NCBI RefSeq assembly: GCF_022489065.1
Contig: NZ_JAKVTW010000001.1
Location: 1 to 64,000, forward strand
Length of the DNA: 64,000 nucleotides
Direction of reading: 5' to 3'
From: Vreelandella neptunia
GTDB lineage: Bacteria; Pseudomonadota; Gammaproteobacteria; Pseudomonadales; Halomonadaceae
Made by a program: the position numbers and the translations under genes. The number at the start of each line of letters is the position of its first letter. Position 1 is the stretch's first letter. A model generated the notes under the pieces. The model ran no database searches and was not told the DNA's origin. It saw nothing but the letters and a program-made list of their open reading frames with translations. Positions 8,955-17,124 of this stretch are shown in pieces.

Positions 8955-9425
8955 ATGCTGCTTAAAGGATCATGCCATTGCCAGGCCGTGACATTCAGCG
9001 TGAAGTCACAACATCCCTATCCTTTCAATCGTTGTTACTGCTCTATCTGCCGGAAAACGGCGGGGGGTGGTGGCTATGCCATCAATCTCAGCGGCGATAG
9101 CAAAACGCTCAACGTTAGTGGCGGAGAGCATATTACCGTCTATCGCGCCTTCATTAAGGGCGAGCAGAGCACTGGAGAACGGCATTTCTGCAAGCATTGC
9201 GCCTCGTCACTGTGGGTTTATGACCCCGACTGGCCAGAGCTTGTACACCCCTTCGCCTCGGCGATTGACAGCGATTTACCAACGCCGCCCAAGCGGACGC
9301 ATATGATGCTGGGAAGCCGAGCGGATTGGGTCGAGGTAAATGGGCAGTTTCAAGATAAATGCTTCGATGAATATCCGGACGAGAGCCTTGCCGAGTGGCA
9401 TCAGCGCTTAGGATTGGAGCGCTAG
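8955..9425 (+). CDS. GFA/CENP-V domain zinc protein
   Basis: This 156-residue protein belongs to the glutathione-dependent formaldehyde-activating (GFA) family, a small zinc-binding Mss4-like fold. The zinc ligands are all visible: Cys7-His-Cys9, Cys27-x-Cys29-x2-Cys32 (RCYCSICRKTAG), and Cys79-x2-Cys82 (FCKHCASSLW). Length and motif order fit the family. Most GFA proteins have no proven activity, so formaldehyde chemistry should not be assumed. It is convergent with the CDP-alcohol phosphotransferase at 9428, whose stop is 2 bp away. I see no functional link to either neighbour. Confidence 0.85.
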   Translation: MLLKGSCHCQAVTFSVKSQHPYPFNRCYCSICRKTAGGGGYAINLSGDSKTLNVSGGEHITVYRAFIKGEQSTGERHFCKHCASSLWVYDPDWPELVHPFASAIDSDLPTPPKRTHMMLGSRADWVEVNGQFQDKCFDEYPDESLAEWHQRLGLER

Positions 9426-9427
9426 CG

Positions 9428-10159
9428 TCACTCGCTCCGTTTTGATTTTCGGTACAGCCACCATACATCAAACCCAAATGAATACATCAATGAAATCAAG
9501 GCGCTAATGGCAAGTAGACTGGCAATGAGATGAGAGGTGAGTGGGGTTAACGCTAGCAGTAGCGCCACTACTTGCCAGACGCAAACAGCCTTGCGACGAA
9601 AACTCTCAAACAGCGGCTTGGAAAGCCATGCAAACTGCCAACTGGCAGCCACGAAAAGGTAGCGCATACCGCCAATCATCAGCACCCAAAGACCTAAAGA
9701 CTCCAGCCTTAGCAAACCCGCACAAAGCAGCAAAATCAGCAGTGCATCCAGCTCCATATCAAAGCGCGCGCCGAACAGCGAGTGGCTTTTGGTGCGCCTG
9801 GCAATCCAGCCATCAACGCCATCCAGCAGCAGGGCGATCACTGCAATGGCCAGCCACTGCCAGATGGCCTCCACAAATGCATTGGCGGCAAGTGCGCCTG
9901 CCACCAGCGCCACCAAGACCGATCGGCCCAATGTCACCCGGTTAGCCCAGCCCAATGAACCGTAGGGCCAAAACAGAATAACCATGGCGGATATAAATAT
10001 GTAGAAGCCATAGGCCAGCCACCAATTCGCCGGACCAGCCATTAAAAGCGGTAAGCATTTGCCCACTGCGAATAGCAACAAGCCGCCCAGCACTAGCTCT
10101 GTGGCGCTATAAAGCCGTTTTGGTAATGCGTATGACGTGGCGTTTGAAAAAAGCGGCAT
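9428..10159 (-). CDS. CDP-alcohol phosphatidyltransferase family membrane protein
   Basis: This 243-residue integral membrane protein has about six to eight hydrophobic segments. It carries the complete CDP-alcohol phosphotransferase signature DG(x)2AR(x)8G(x)3D(x)3D at residues 116-138, with Asp116, Asp134 and Asp138 in place and an additional Asp113 just before. Enzymes of this fold transfer a phospho-alcohol or diacylglycerol phosphate from CDP to an acceptor alcohol, as in phosphatidylglycerol or phosphatidylinositol synthesis. The signature is offset by an unusually long N-terminal region of about 110 residues with three or four hydrophobic stretches. It is divergent from the dehydrogenase at 10542 and I group it with the GTP-derived metabolite cluster. 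The acceptor is unknown. Confidence 0.85.
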   Translation of the reverse strand: MPLFSNATSYALPKRLYSATELVLGGLLLFAVGKCLPLLMAGPANWWLAYGFYIFISAMVILFWPYGSLGWANRVTLGRSVLVALVAGALAANAFVEAIWQWLAIAVIALLLDGVDGWIARRTKSHSLFGARFDMELDALLILLLCAGLLRLESLGLWVLMIGGMRYLFVAASWQFAWLSKPLFESFRRKAVCVWQVVALLLALTPLTSHLIASLLAISALISLMYSFGFDVWWLYRKSKRSE

Positions 10160-10541
10160 GGTGGCTCACGAAGCGGCGTCGCTGTCCGCAGTTGAAATAA
10201 ATGATGCAACTATTTTTATATGTACCATTCTTGTAGAAGAAGGTAGGGTTGTCCATATGATCAAGAAAATAGGCTAACCAGTTTCATGTATTGCCAATAG
10301 TTAATCGAATATTTTCTTTTCAACCGCTACGCTGAAGATGGTGAGCCATTGAAAACTGTTTTACATAAGCCAGTTCAGTACATGGTCAGCGCATTTGGCA
10401 AGGGGCCGAGTCACGCAACGTGCTACTCAGGCTCGCTTGTCAGGGCATTAGTCCCCATTTGCGGGACAATGGTGCCACGTCATATTCAACGGAATGAAAA
10501 AGAGCTCGGATTATGTGGGCTCGTAACGAAAAGGAACGCTT
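10160..10541. other. Divergent promoter region of the pteridine-like cluster
   Basis: This 382-bp gap lies between the leftward CDP-alcohol transferase and the rightward dehydrogenase. I see no protein-like frame; a 68-codon plus frame at 10349-10555 has no recognisable features. The sequence around 10190-10330 is AT-rich and probably contains the promoters. GGAA at about 10532-10535 is the ribosome site for the ATG at 10542. No clear operator or riboswitch was recognised. Confidence 0.45.
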
Positions 10542-11591
10542 ATGTCGGCACCTGACGACGTTGGCAAACACTGCTGCGTTAGTACAAAAACTATCGATAC
10601 AAAATCTATCGGTACACAAACTACCGCCACTGCCTTTTGGGTGACCAGCCCAGCCGAAGGCGAGCTGCGGCGTGAACAGCTTGCAACGCCCGCTCAAGAT
10701 GAGGTACTGATACGCACCTTGTACAGCGGCGTTAGCCGTGGCACAGAATCGCTGGTGTTTAATGGGCGCGTGCCTGAAAGCGAGTTTTCACGCATGCGAG
10801 CTCCCTTTCAGTCGGGTGAGTTTCCCGCGCCGGTCAAATACGGCTACTGCAGCGTTGGCTGCATTGAAAAAGGGCCAGATGCGCTCTTGAATAAAACCGT
10901 TTTTTGCCTTTTTCCCCATCAAGATCGCTATGTTGTGCCTGCTTCTGCGGTGCTGGAAGTGCCCGATGAGGTGCCCGCAAAACGCGCTGTTCTAGCCGCC
11001 AATATGGAAACGGCCATTAACGGGGTTTGGGACGCAGAGCCCATGCTGGGCGAGCGGATTTGCGTGATTGGCGCAGGCGTCGTCGGGGCGTTAGTGGCCT
11101 ACTTGTGCGCCCAGGTGCCCGGCGTCGACGTGCATTTGGTCGATATCAACCCAGAGCGTCGCCAACTGGCCGAACAGCTAGGCGTCGCTTTTGCAACGCC
11201 AGAACAAGCTCCCCATGACCAAGATTGCGTGATCCACGCCAGCGGCCAGGCGGCTGGCTTGCGCCAAGCCCTTGAGTTAGTCGGCAGCGAAGGGCGCATT
11301 GTCGAAATGAGCTGGTTTGGCGAGGGAGATGTCACTATTCCATTAGGCGGCGCTTTTCACTCCCAGCGGCTAACGCTCAAGGCCAGCCAAGTGGGCCAAC
11401 TGCCCCCCAAACTTCGCCCTCGTTGGGACTATCAGCGACGTCTTCGCTTAGCGCTGAGCCTACTGGTGGATGCGCGGTTAGACGCCCTTATCAGCGGTGA
11501 AAGCGATTTTACACAGCTACCTACACTGGCCAATACGCTGTTTGGCCGCGGCAGCGTGGAGCTTTGCCACCGACTGCGATATGTCCATTAA
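10542..11591 (+). CDS. Zinc-free MDR dehydrogenase of the GTP-derived metabolite cluster
   Basis: This 349-residue oxidoreductase is of the medium-chain dehydrogenase type. The Rossmann nucleotide-binding motif reads VIGAGVVGALVAYL, with an acidic residue at the end of the next strand (HLVDINPERR) that favours NAD(H). The N-terminal GroES-like domain is present (LIRTLYSGVSRGTE), but the four clustered cysteines of the structural zinc site are absent. The first 30 residues are low in conservation and rich in Thr and Lys; an internal start is conceivable, though the first ATG has the better ribosome site. It is followed 33 bp later by the PTPS-like gene and is probably the first gene of a four-gene operon. 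The substrate is unknown; a sugar or pterin side chain is plausible. Confidence 0.8.
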   Translation: MSAPDDVGKHCCVSTKTIDTKSIGTQTTATAFWVTSPAEGELRREQLATPAQDEVLIRTLYSGVSRGTESLVFNGRVPESEFSRMRAPFQSGEFPAPVKYGYCSVGCIEKGPDALLNKTVFCLFPHQDRYVVPASAVLEVPDEVPAKRAVLAANMETAINGVWDAEPMLGERICVIGAGVVGALVAYLCAQVPGVDVHLVDINPERRQLAEQLGVAFATPEQAPHDQDCVIHASGQAAGLRQALELVGSEGRIVEMSWFGEGDVTIPLGGAFHSQRLTLKASQVGQLPPKLRPRWDYQRRLRLALSLLVDARLDALISGESDFTQLPTLANTLFGRGSVELCHRLRYVH

Positions 11592-11624
11592 CGTATGTTG
11601 TTAACTATTTAATCAGGAGCTTTT

Positions 11625-12023
11625 ATGTTTCGTTTATGTGTCCGTGACCACTTTATGATCGCCCATAGTTTTAACGGTGAAATCTTTGGCCCCGCCCAGC
11701 GTACCCATGGTGCCACCTATGTGGTGGATGTGGTTTTTCAGCGCCCTGAGCTGGATGAGGATGGCTTGGTGATCGATATTGGCCTTGCCAGTGAAACGGT
11801 GAAAGAAGTGTTGGCTGGCTACAACTTCCAAAACCTGGATGAGGTTAGTGAATTCAAGGGTAAAAACACCACCACCGAGTTTATGGCCAAGGTGATTTTT
11901 GATCAGCTCGCCAAGGCGATTGGTGAGGGCAAAATGGGTATCACCGCCAAAGGTATCAGCCATATGGAGATCAAACTGCATGAATCTCATGTGGCCTGGG
12001 CAAGCTATGAAGGCGCGCTATGA
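11625..12023 (+). CDS. PTPS/QueD-fold protein with atypical active site
   Basis: This 132-residue T-fold protein is the size of 6-pyruvoyl-tetrahydropterin synthase or QueD. Conserved family features are visible: His14 in FMIAHSF, VVDIG at 49-53 where the family has its Asp, the NTTTE motif at 81-85 (usually NPTxE), and a C-terminal Glu120 in LHESHVAWASYE, which normally grips the pterin. Two hallmark features are missing. The HGH zinc pair reads HGA at 28-30, and the catalytic Cys normally four residues before it is Ala24. It should still bind a pterin or purine-like substrate, but ordinary QueD or PTPS chemistry is doubtful. Its stop overlaps the ATG of the next gene by 4 bp, implying translational coupling. 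Confidence 0.85.
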   Translation: MFRLCVRDHFMIAHSFNGEIFGPAQRTHGATYVVDVVFQRPELDEDGLVIDIGLASETVKEVLAGYNFQNLDEVSEFKGKNTTTEFMAKVIFDQLAKAIGEGKMGITAKGISHMEIKLHESHVAWASYEGAL

Positions 12024-13996
12024 GTAAGCGGTTCACCTTAATGGTTGCCGGTGACCCCGCTCAGCGTACCGGCGGCTATATCTACGATGCGCACATTGTC
12101 TCAGCCTTGCGTGATCAGGGTTGGGAGATTGACGTTGTAGGGCTAGCGGGTCGTTTCCCTGATGCTGATACCGAAGCGGCAGCCGCGCTTGCCCAGGCGC
12201 TTGAGTCACTTCCCGACCATGCCGCAGCGGTGATTGATGGTTTGGCCATGGGCGCACTGCCTGAAGTAGTCGCACAGCATGCAGAACGGCTGGACATTAC
12301 CGCGCTGCTGCACCACCCCTTAGGCGATGAGCTAGGCCTTAACGAGGCCGAACAGCAGCGTTTTCATCGCAGTGAATTAACTGCGCTTGCCCCTGTGGCG
12401 CGCATTATTGTCACCAGCCACTTTACTGCCCGGCGCTTGCCGGAGCTGGCGACCCAATACGCCATGCCGCTCAATGCCAGTATCACCGTAGTAGAGCCGG
12501 GCGTGGCTCAGGCACCGATAAGCCCGGAATTAGAGCCAGGTGAAACGCTACGCCTGCTGTGTGTGGCAACGCTAACGCCGCGTAAAGGGCAGGATATTCT
12601 TGTTCAAGCGCTGGCAGGGGTGGCCGGTAATCACTGGCGGTGTGACTGCTATGGTGGCGCGCGAGACGCAGCGTTCACCCAGCGTGTGCAGCAACTGATT
12701 GATCAGAATGACTTACAAGGCTGTGTCCAACTGCACGGCGAGTGCGATAGCGAAACGCTGGAAGCGGCTTATCGCCACGCTCATGCGCTGGTGCTGCCTT
12801 CCTGGTACGAAGGCTATGGCATGGTGGTTACCGAGGCCCTGGCCCATGGCCTGCCGGTGATTACCACTACCGGCGGCGCGCTACGTGATACCTTGCCCAT
12901 AGGCGCTGGGTTAGGCGTTGAACCGGGCGATAGTGGCGCCCTTCATGAGGCCTTGAACCGCTTTTGTAATGATGCCGAACTGCGCGACCAACTGCGCCAA
13001 GGGGCTGTACAGGCCCGCGGCCAGTTGAGTGATTGGTCGGCGGCAGGCGCCGCCTTCGCTGCCGCGTTGGTAACACAGGGCAGTGCGCCCAGTGATTCTC
13101 CCAACAGTTCGACAAGTCTAAGCGCAGGAAGTCAGTTTGAGTCTGATTGGCTTACCCTGCGTGAGGCCGCTGATTTTGCTTCACGTAGCCAGCGACTAGC
13201 CAAGTTCGCCGCTGAGTGGTTGGGCGCACATAGCCCGGCACCGCTAATAGCGGACCTTGGCTGTGGCCGAGGTAGCAACATGCGCTTTCTCGCCCCGCGC
13301 CTGAAGGGCCAACAGCGCTGGGAGCTAATCGATCACGACGCTATTTTGCTAGCCCAGGCGCGTCAGCGTGCCGCCGGGCTCAGCGATATTAATGGGCACC
13401 CGGTGGCCGTTGAGACGCACTGTGTTTCGCTGGAGCCGCTTGCCGATGTGCCGCTGGGCGATGCGCACCTGGTGACGGCGTCGGCGCTGCTTGATCTGGT
13501 CTCCCAGCAGTGGATTGATGCTTTAGTGAGCCGCTGTGCCGCCCAGCAGCAGGCGCTATTGATAGCGTTAAGCGTGACAGGTGAGTGGCACTTTATTAGC
13601 CCGCAGGGCGAACCGGTGCTGGATGATGAAGACCACTGGCTGCTGGCCATGTTTATTGCTCATCAGCAGCGTGATAAAGGCTTGGGTGATGCGTTAGGCG
13701 GTCAGGCACATGAGGCATTGGTGGCAGCACTTGAAAAGGCCAATTACCGGGTAGAGCAGGACGAAACCCCATGGCAGCTTGCCGCTGGCAGCCACGACCA
13801 TCAGCCGCTGATGATGGCGTTATTGGCGGGTTGGGCCGAGGCCGCGACAGAGCAAGCTCCCGAAGCCGCAGCGCGAATTGCCGCTTGGCTGCAGCATCGC
13901 CAGCAGGCCGTGGCAAATGGCGAGCTAGGTGTTTGGGTAGGGCACCGTGACCTATTCGCTACGCCGCTGCTTACAGCGCCTCAGGAAGAGGTCTAA
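12020..13996 (+). CDS. GT4 glycosyltransferase fused to SAM methyltransferase
   Basis: This two-domain protein has 658 residues. Residues about 1-345 form a GT-B glycosyltransferase of family GT4, with LCVATLTPRKGQDIL at the start of the C-terminal lobe and the nucleotide-sugar ExxxxxxxE motif in EGYGMVVTE near 263-271. A Ser-rich linker spans about 348-372. Residues about 380-640 form a class I methyltransferase with the SAM-binding loop ADLGCGRGSN near 411-420. The gene overlaps the PTPS-like gene by 4 bp and ends 4 bp before the flippase-like gene. I infer that it attaches a sugar to the cluster's product and methylates it. Donor and acceptor cannot be read from the sequence. Confidence 0.85.
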   Translation: MSKRFTLMVAGDPAQRTGGYIYDAHIVSALRDQGWEIDVVGLAGRFPDADTEAAAALAQALESLPDHAAAVIDGLAMGALPEVVAQHAERLDITALLHHPLGDELGLNEAEQQRFHRSELTALAPVARIIVTSHFTARRLPELATQYAMPLNASITVVEPGVAQAPISPELEPGETLRLLCVATLTPRKGQDILVQALAGVAGNHWRCDCYGGARDAAFTQRVQQLIDQNDLQGCVQLHGECDSETLEAAYRHAHALVLPSWYEGYGMVVTEALAHGLPVITTTGGALRDTLPIGAGLGVEPGDSGALHEALNRFCNDAELRDQLRQGAVQARGQLSDWSAAGAAFAAALVTQGSAPSDSPNSSTSLSAGSQFESDWLTLREAADFASRSQRLAKFAAEWLGAHSPAPLIADLGCGRGSNMRFLAPRLKGQQRWELIDHDAILLAQARQRAAGLSDINGHPVAVETHCVSLEPLADVPLGDAHLVTASALLDLVSQQWIDALVSRCAAQQQALLIALSVTGEWHFISPQGEPVLDDEDHWLLAMFIAHQQRDKGLGDALGGQAHEALVAALEKANYRVEQDETPWQLAAGSHDHQPLMMALLAGWAEAATEQAPEAAARIAAWLQHRQQAVANGELGVWVGHRDLFATPLLTAPQEEV

Positions 13997-14000
13997 GCCT

Positions 14001-16034
14001 ATGGGGCTTGATAGGGGGCTAATTATCCAACTCCGCACTGGTTTTCAAAAGCTGGGTTTTCAAAAACTGGTTTTACACAAACTAGGCTTACAAAACCCAT
14101 GGCTACGTCGCGCAGTTATTAGTGCCGCGTTACTAGGTGCGGTGGCGCTGTGGGTCGAGCCTCAGGCCATTATGGCGGAGGTGCAGCGCTTCTCCGCCGG
14201 GTGGGTAGTGCTGGCGTTAGTTATCAGCACCCTGCAAATCATGCTGTGTGCATGGCGTTGGAAGTTTACCGCCGGGCTGATTGATGTGCCGCTGCGGTTT
14301 GCTTACGCCCTGCGTGAGTACTATTTGGCGTTGTTAGTGAATCAACTGTTGCCCGGTGGCGTATTAGGCGATGCCGGGCGGGCGCATCGCCATGCTACTC
14401 AAGCGCAGTCCCGCGGTCGTGCATGGCGGGCGGTAATTATCGAGCGAGCCTCGGGGCAGGTGGCGGTGGGCGTGCTAACGCTGACGGCGCTACTGCTGTC
14501 ACCACTCTGGCATGCCGCCCTAGGTGTCTCCGTTGTCACTGCGATTGGATTAGGCGTAGTGGCCGCCCTGGCGGCGGTGATCGCCAGTGGCCTGCTGCTA
14601 CGCCAGCGGATAAGCCATTGGTTGGCGCGGTTGCCGCACTGGTGCCAAGCCCTTGCTCGCGATGTACGCCGTGGCCTGTTGCGGCGCGGCGTGTGGTCTC
14701 AGCAGTTGCTGTCGTCGCTAGCGATAGTGATTAGTTACGGCCTGGTGATGGTGTGCGCAGCGCGGGCAATTGGCGTTGAGCTACCGGCGCTGCAAGTGCT
14801 GGCGCTGACGCCAGTACTGCTGCTGGCGATGCTGATTCCCTTTTCCGTCGCCGGGTGGGGGCTACGGGAAGGCGCCGCCGCTGGAGTCTGGGCGCTGGTC
14901 GGCCTGCCACCCGCCCAAGGGGTGGCGGTATCGTTGGCTTACGGTGTGCTAGTGCTACTGGCGAGCCTACCGGGCATCTGGGTCGCGCTGAACCGTCGTG
15001 ATAAAGCGCAGCCTTCAAGCAGTGGCGTCCCGCAGTCGCATGTCGAACAACGTGTCGTCACCGCAGCGGAACGCGCGGGTGGGCGGACGCAGAGCACTCT
15101 CAAGCGTCTCGATGGGCGTCATTTTAAGCCCTGGCCTGCCGGAACCGATCAGCAGCGGCGCGACCAACAGATGCAGCCGATCAACGGCCCCTGCTTCGAT
15201 AAACTGAGACACCGTGATGCCGCCGCCTTCAATCAACACGCGGGGCAAGCCTTTCTCGGCCAGCAGGGCAATGACATCGTCAGGGTTGAACTGGCCGCTG
15301 GCATTCATCGGCAGTACACACCGCTGAACGTGGGAAGGGTTGGTGGCTTCCGCTACCCCGGGCCCAACGATCAGCAGCGTCGGCGCGCTGTTGTTGTGCA
15401 GCAGCGCCAAGTCGTTAGGAATGCGGCCTCGTGGGTCAAGCACCACCCGCGTCGGGTTAGTGCCGTTAACGTGGCGTACGGTCAACTGCGGGTTGTCGGC
15501 GCTGGCGGTTCCCGCGCCGACAACCACCGCATCGACCAGGGCGCGCAGGCGGTGCAGGTGAATCAAGCTTTCATGACCGTTGATGTAGTGGGAGTGGCCG
15601 CTTTCCGTCGCAATGCGGCCATCCAAACTTTGACCCAGTTGCGCCACTACCCAGGCGGGGCGACTGGCCAACGGGGTCAGGCAGTCGAGCAGCTCTCGCG
15701 CTTCACGAGTGACGGACTGAGCCGCTTGCCACTCGCCGGCGGGATTCAAGGTGATCGCCACATCGCAAGGGCGCCGATGACGCAGCGCCGACAGCCATTC
15801 CCAGGCTTCGGCCAGCGCAATATCGTCGCTAGAATTTACAACACCGCTATTAACACCAGTATTGACATGGGAGTCGGGCATGACGCCTCCGCGCTAAAAA
15901 ATCCGCTTCATCATGCGGGCGCTACTTGGGTAAGAGCAAGTAGTTCAGAGCAAGTAATTAACAGCACGTTGTTCAGCGCAAGCGCGTACATCCCCCACGC
16001 CAGTAAGCCAGGAGGCCAACATGTACCAGATTGA
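14001..16034 (+). CDS. Flippase-like membrane protein (LPG-synthase TM type) with lost stop codon
   Basis: The genuine protein is probably residues 1 to about 333 (14001-15001). It has an N-terminal amphipathic repeat, then about eight hydrophobic helices of the lysylphosphatidylglycerol-synthase transmembrane/flippase family, with NQLLPGGVLGDAGRAHRH and a final segment ending near LPGIWVALNRR. Homologues normally end there. Tandem stops TGATAA occur at 14999-15004, but in the +2 frame relative to this gene. As sequenced, the frame therefore stays open to 16034. The extra 340 residues are simply the antisense of the ribD-like gene at 15015-15881 and have no domain. A 1-nt indel close to the end explains this best. 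The frame also opens upstream at 13947; the ATG at 14001 is preferred. Confidence 0.7.
   Translation: MGLDRGLIIQLRTGFQKLGFQKLVLHKLGLQNPWLRRAVISAALLGAVALWVEPQAIMAEVQRFSAGWVVLALVISTLQIMLCAWRWKFTAGLIDVPLRFAYALREYYLALLVNQLLPGGVLGDAGRAHRHATQAQSRGRAWRAVIIERASGQVAVGVLTLTALLLSPLWHAALGVSVVTAIGLGVVAALAAVIASGLLLRQRISHWLARLPHWCQALARDVRRGLLRRGVWSQQLLSSLAIVISYGLVMVCAARAIGVELPALQVLALTPVLLLAMLIPFSVAGWGLREGAAAGVWALVGLPPAQGVAVSLAYGVLVLLASLPGIWVALNRRDKAQPSSSGVPQSHVEQRVVTAAERAGGRTQSTLKRLDGRHFKPWPAGTDQQRRDQQMQPINGPCFDKLRHRDAAAFNQHAGQAFLGQQGNDIVRVELAAGIHRQYTPLNVGRVGGFRYPGPNDQQRRRAVVVQQRQVVRNAASWVKHHPRRVSAVNVAYGQLRVVGAGGSRADNHRIDQGAQAVQVNQAFMTVDVVGVAAFRRNAAIQTLTQLRHYPGGATGQRGQAVEQLSRFTSDGLSRLPLAGGIQGDRHIARAPMTQRRQPFPGFGQRNIVARIYNTAINTSIDMGVGHDASALKNPLHHAGATWVRASSSEQVINSTLFSASAYIPHASKPGGQHVPD
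14037..14096 (+). repeat. Four tandem 15-bp units at the start of the flippase-like gene
   Basis: Four degenerate units of 15 bp run in frame and encode TGFQK, LGFQK, LVLHK and LGLQN. Units one and two differ at only three positions. Gain or loss of a unit would keep the frame and change only the length of the cytoplasmic N-terminus. Confidence 0.7.
15015..15881 (-). CDS. Stand-alone RibD C-terminal-type reductase
   Basis: This 288-residue protein belongs to the RibD reductase/DHFR-like family, which in riboflavin synthesis reduces the ribosylamino side chain of a pyrimidine with NADPH. Visible motifs are AQLGQSLDGRIAT, YINGHE, LRALVDAVVVGAGT, ADNPQLTVR, RVVLDPRGRIP and the NADPH-loop VLIEGGG. 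There is no N-terminal zinc deaminase domain; instead about 75 residues of unknown role precede the fold. A GGAGG site supports the ATG at 15881. It is divergent from the GTP cyclohydrolase gene at 16021 and lies antisense within the run-on frame of the flippase-like gene. I infer a specialised, non-riboflavin role. Confidence 0.88.
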   Translation of the reverse strand: MPDSHVNTGVNSGVVNSSDDIALAEAWEWLSALRHRRPCDVAITLNPAGEWQAAQSVTREARELLDCLTPLASRPAWVVAQLGQSLDGRIATESGHSHYINGHESLIHLHRLRALVDAVVVGAGTASADNPQLTVRHVNGTNPTRVVLDPRGRIPNDLALLHNNSAPTLLIVGPGVAEATNPSHVQRCVLPMNASGQFNPDDVIALLAEKGLPRVLIEGGGITVSQFIEAGAVDRLHLLVAPLLIGSGRPGLKMTPIETLESALRPPTRAFRCGDDTLFDMRLRDATA

Positions 16035-17124
16035 ACGAGCTATTTTCGATATCCGTCGTGGATTGCCAGTAGTGGTGAATGCCGGTGAGCAGCGTTTGTT
16101 AGTACAGGCGCTGGAAGGCAGTGAGTCAGTCGAAGCACTGGCCCGGTTAGCGGGCGGGCGGCCTTCGCTGGTGCTTACTCGTCACCGCTTGGCTGCCATG
16201 GGTGTGACCTTGGCCGCTGAGGCGGCCAGCCTACCGTTAGCGGCAAGCATCAGCACGAATGAGCTACATGGATTGGCCATTGCGGAAGCGCTGCCGCAAC
16301 CTGTTGAAGGGTTGTTAAGCGGTCTAACGCCAGCGGGGCTTGCCGAGCTAGGGGCCGTGACACTGATGCGGCGTGCTCTGTTAGTTCCCGCTGCGCTATG
16401 CGCTTTTGTCAGCGAAGAGGCCGCTGCGGACATCGAGGAGCAGCTAACAGAAGGGCGACTGCTGGAAGTCACCGCTAAAGACGCTGTGCAGTGCTTAGCG
16501 GGTGCGCCAGGTATGCTCAAGCGCGTTAGCGAAGCGCATATTCCCCTGGAAGATGCGGCCAACAGTCGCTTCGTGCTTTTCCGTGAGCCGGATGGTCTGC
16601 GCGAGCACGTTGCGGTGGTGATCGGCAAACCGGAAAGCTGGGAAAGCGCGGTGCCACTGCGCCTGCATTCAGCGTGTTTAACCGGTGACCTATTTGGCAG
16701 CCTGCGCTGCGATTGCGGTGAGCAGCTACGCAACGCGGTCGCGGATATCCAGGGTATGGGCGGCGGCGTGCTGCTCTATTTGGCCCAAGAGGGGCGCGGC
16801 ATTGGCCTGGCCAATAAGCTGCGCGCTTACACCTTGCAGGATGGCGGCTTGGATACTGTGGACGCCGACCAAGTGCTCGGCTTTGGTGACGATGAGCGTC
16901 AGTATGCGGTAGCGGTGGATATGCTTAACGCACTCGATATCGATCAAGTGCAACTGCTGACCAATAACCCGCTGAAGATGGAAGCGCTGCGCCAGGGCGG
17001 TATTGAAGTTGTCTCACGCCAGGCGCTGTATGGCAGTGTTACCGATCACAACCAGCGCTATTTGAATGCCAAGGCTACCCGTGGTGGGCACCTGTTGGAA
17101 GACGTGCTCAGCGGGCAGCGCTAA
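16021..17124 (+). CDS. GTP cyclohydrolase II paralogue with degenerate N-terminal half
   Basis: The C-terminal half (about 180-365) is a RibA-type GTP cyclohydrolase II, which opens GTP to a 2,5-diamino-6-ribosylamino-pyrimidinone phosphate. The zinc triad is intact (Cys219, Cys230, Cys232, spacing C-x10-C-x-C), as are EGRGIGL at 257-263 and LTNNPLKMEAL. The N-terminal half has the place of a RibB domain but lacks its acidic DDxDREnEG loop, so dihydroxybutanone-phosphate synthase activity is unlikely. GGAGG precedes the ATG. No riboflavin synthase genes or FMN riboswitch are nearby, which argues for a specialised pathway. The stop overlaps the convergent creatininase-like gene by 4 bp. Confidence 0.88.
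   Translation: MYQIERAIFDIRRGLPVVVNAGEQRLLVQALEGSESVEALARLAGGRPSLVLTRHRLAAMGVTLAAEAASLPLAASISTNELHGLAIAEALPQPVEGLLSGLTPAGLAELGAVTLMRRALLVPAALCAFVSEEAAADIEEQLTEGRLLEVTAKDAVQCLAGAPGMLKRVSEAHIPLEDAANSRFVLFREPDGLREHVAVVIGKPESWESAVPLRLHSACLTGDLFGSLRCDCGEQLRNAVADIQGMGGGVLLYLAQEGRGIGLANKLRAYTLQDGGLDTVDADQVLGFGDDERQYAVAVDMLNALDIDQVQLLTNNPLKMEALRQGGIEVVSRQALYGSVTDHNQRYLNAKATRGGHLLEDVLSGQR

Noticed and set aside
10349..10555. 68-codon plus-strand frame before the dehydrogenase
   Set aside because: No recognisable motif and no good ribosome site; it overlaps the dehydrogenase start and looks like a chance open frame in a promoter region.
13947..14000. Earlier start (13947) for the flippase-like frame, giving 18 more residues
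   Set aside because: It lies inside the end of the GT-MT gene in another frame and encodes an Arg-rich stretch with no family match; the ATG at 14001, 4 bp after the upstream stop, fits operon spacing.
16021..17124. Reading the ribA-like gene as part of ordinary riboflavin synthesis
   Set aside because: No ribE, ribH or FMN riboswitch is nearby and the RibB half lacks its acidic loop; the neighbours point to another product. A housekeeping role cannot be fully excluded without the genome.
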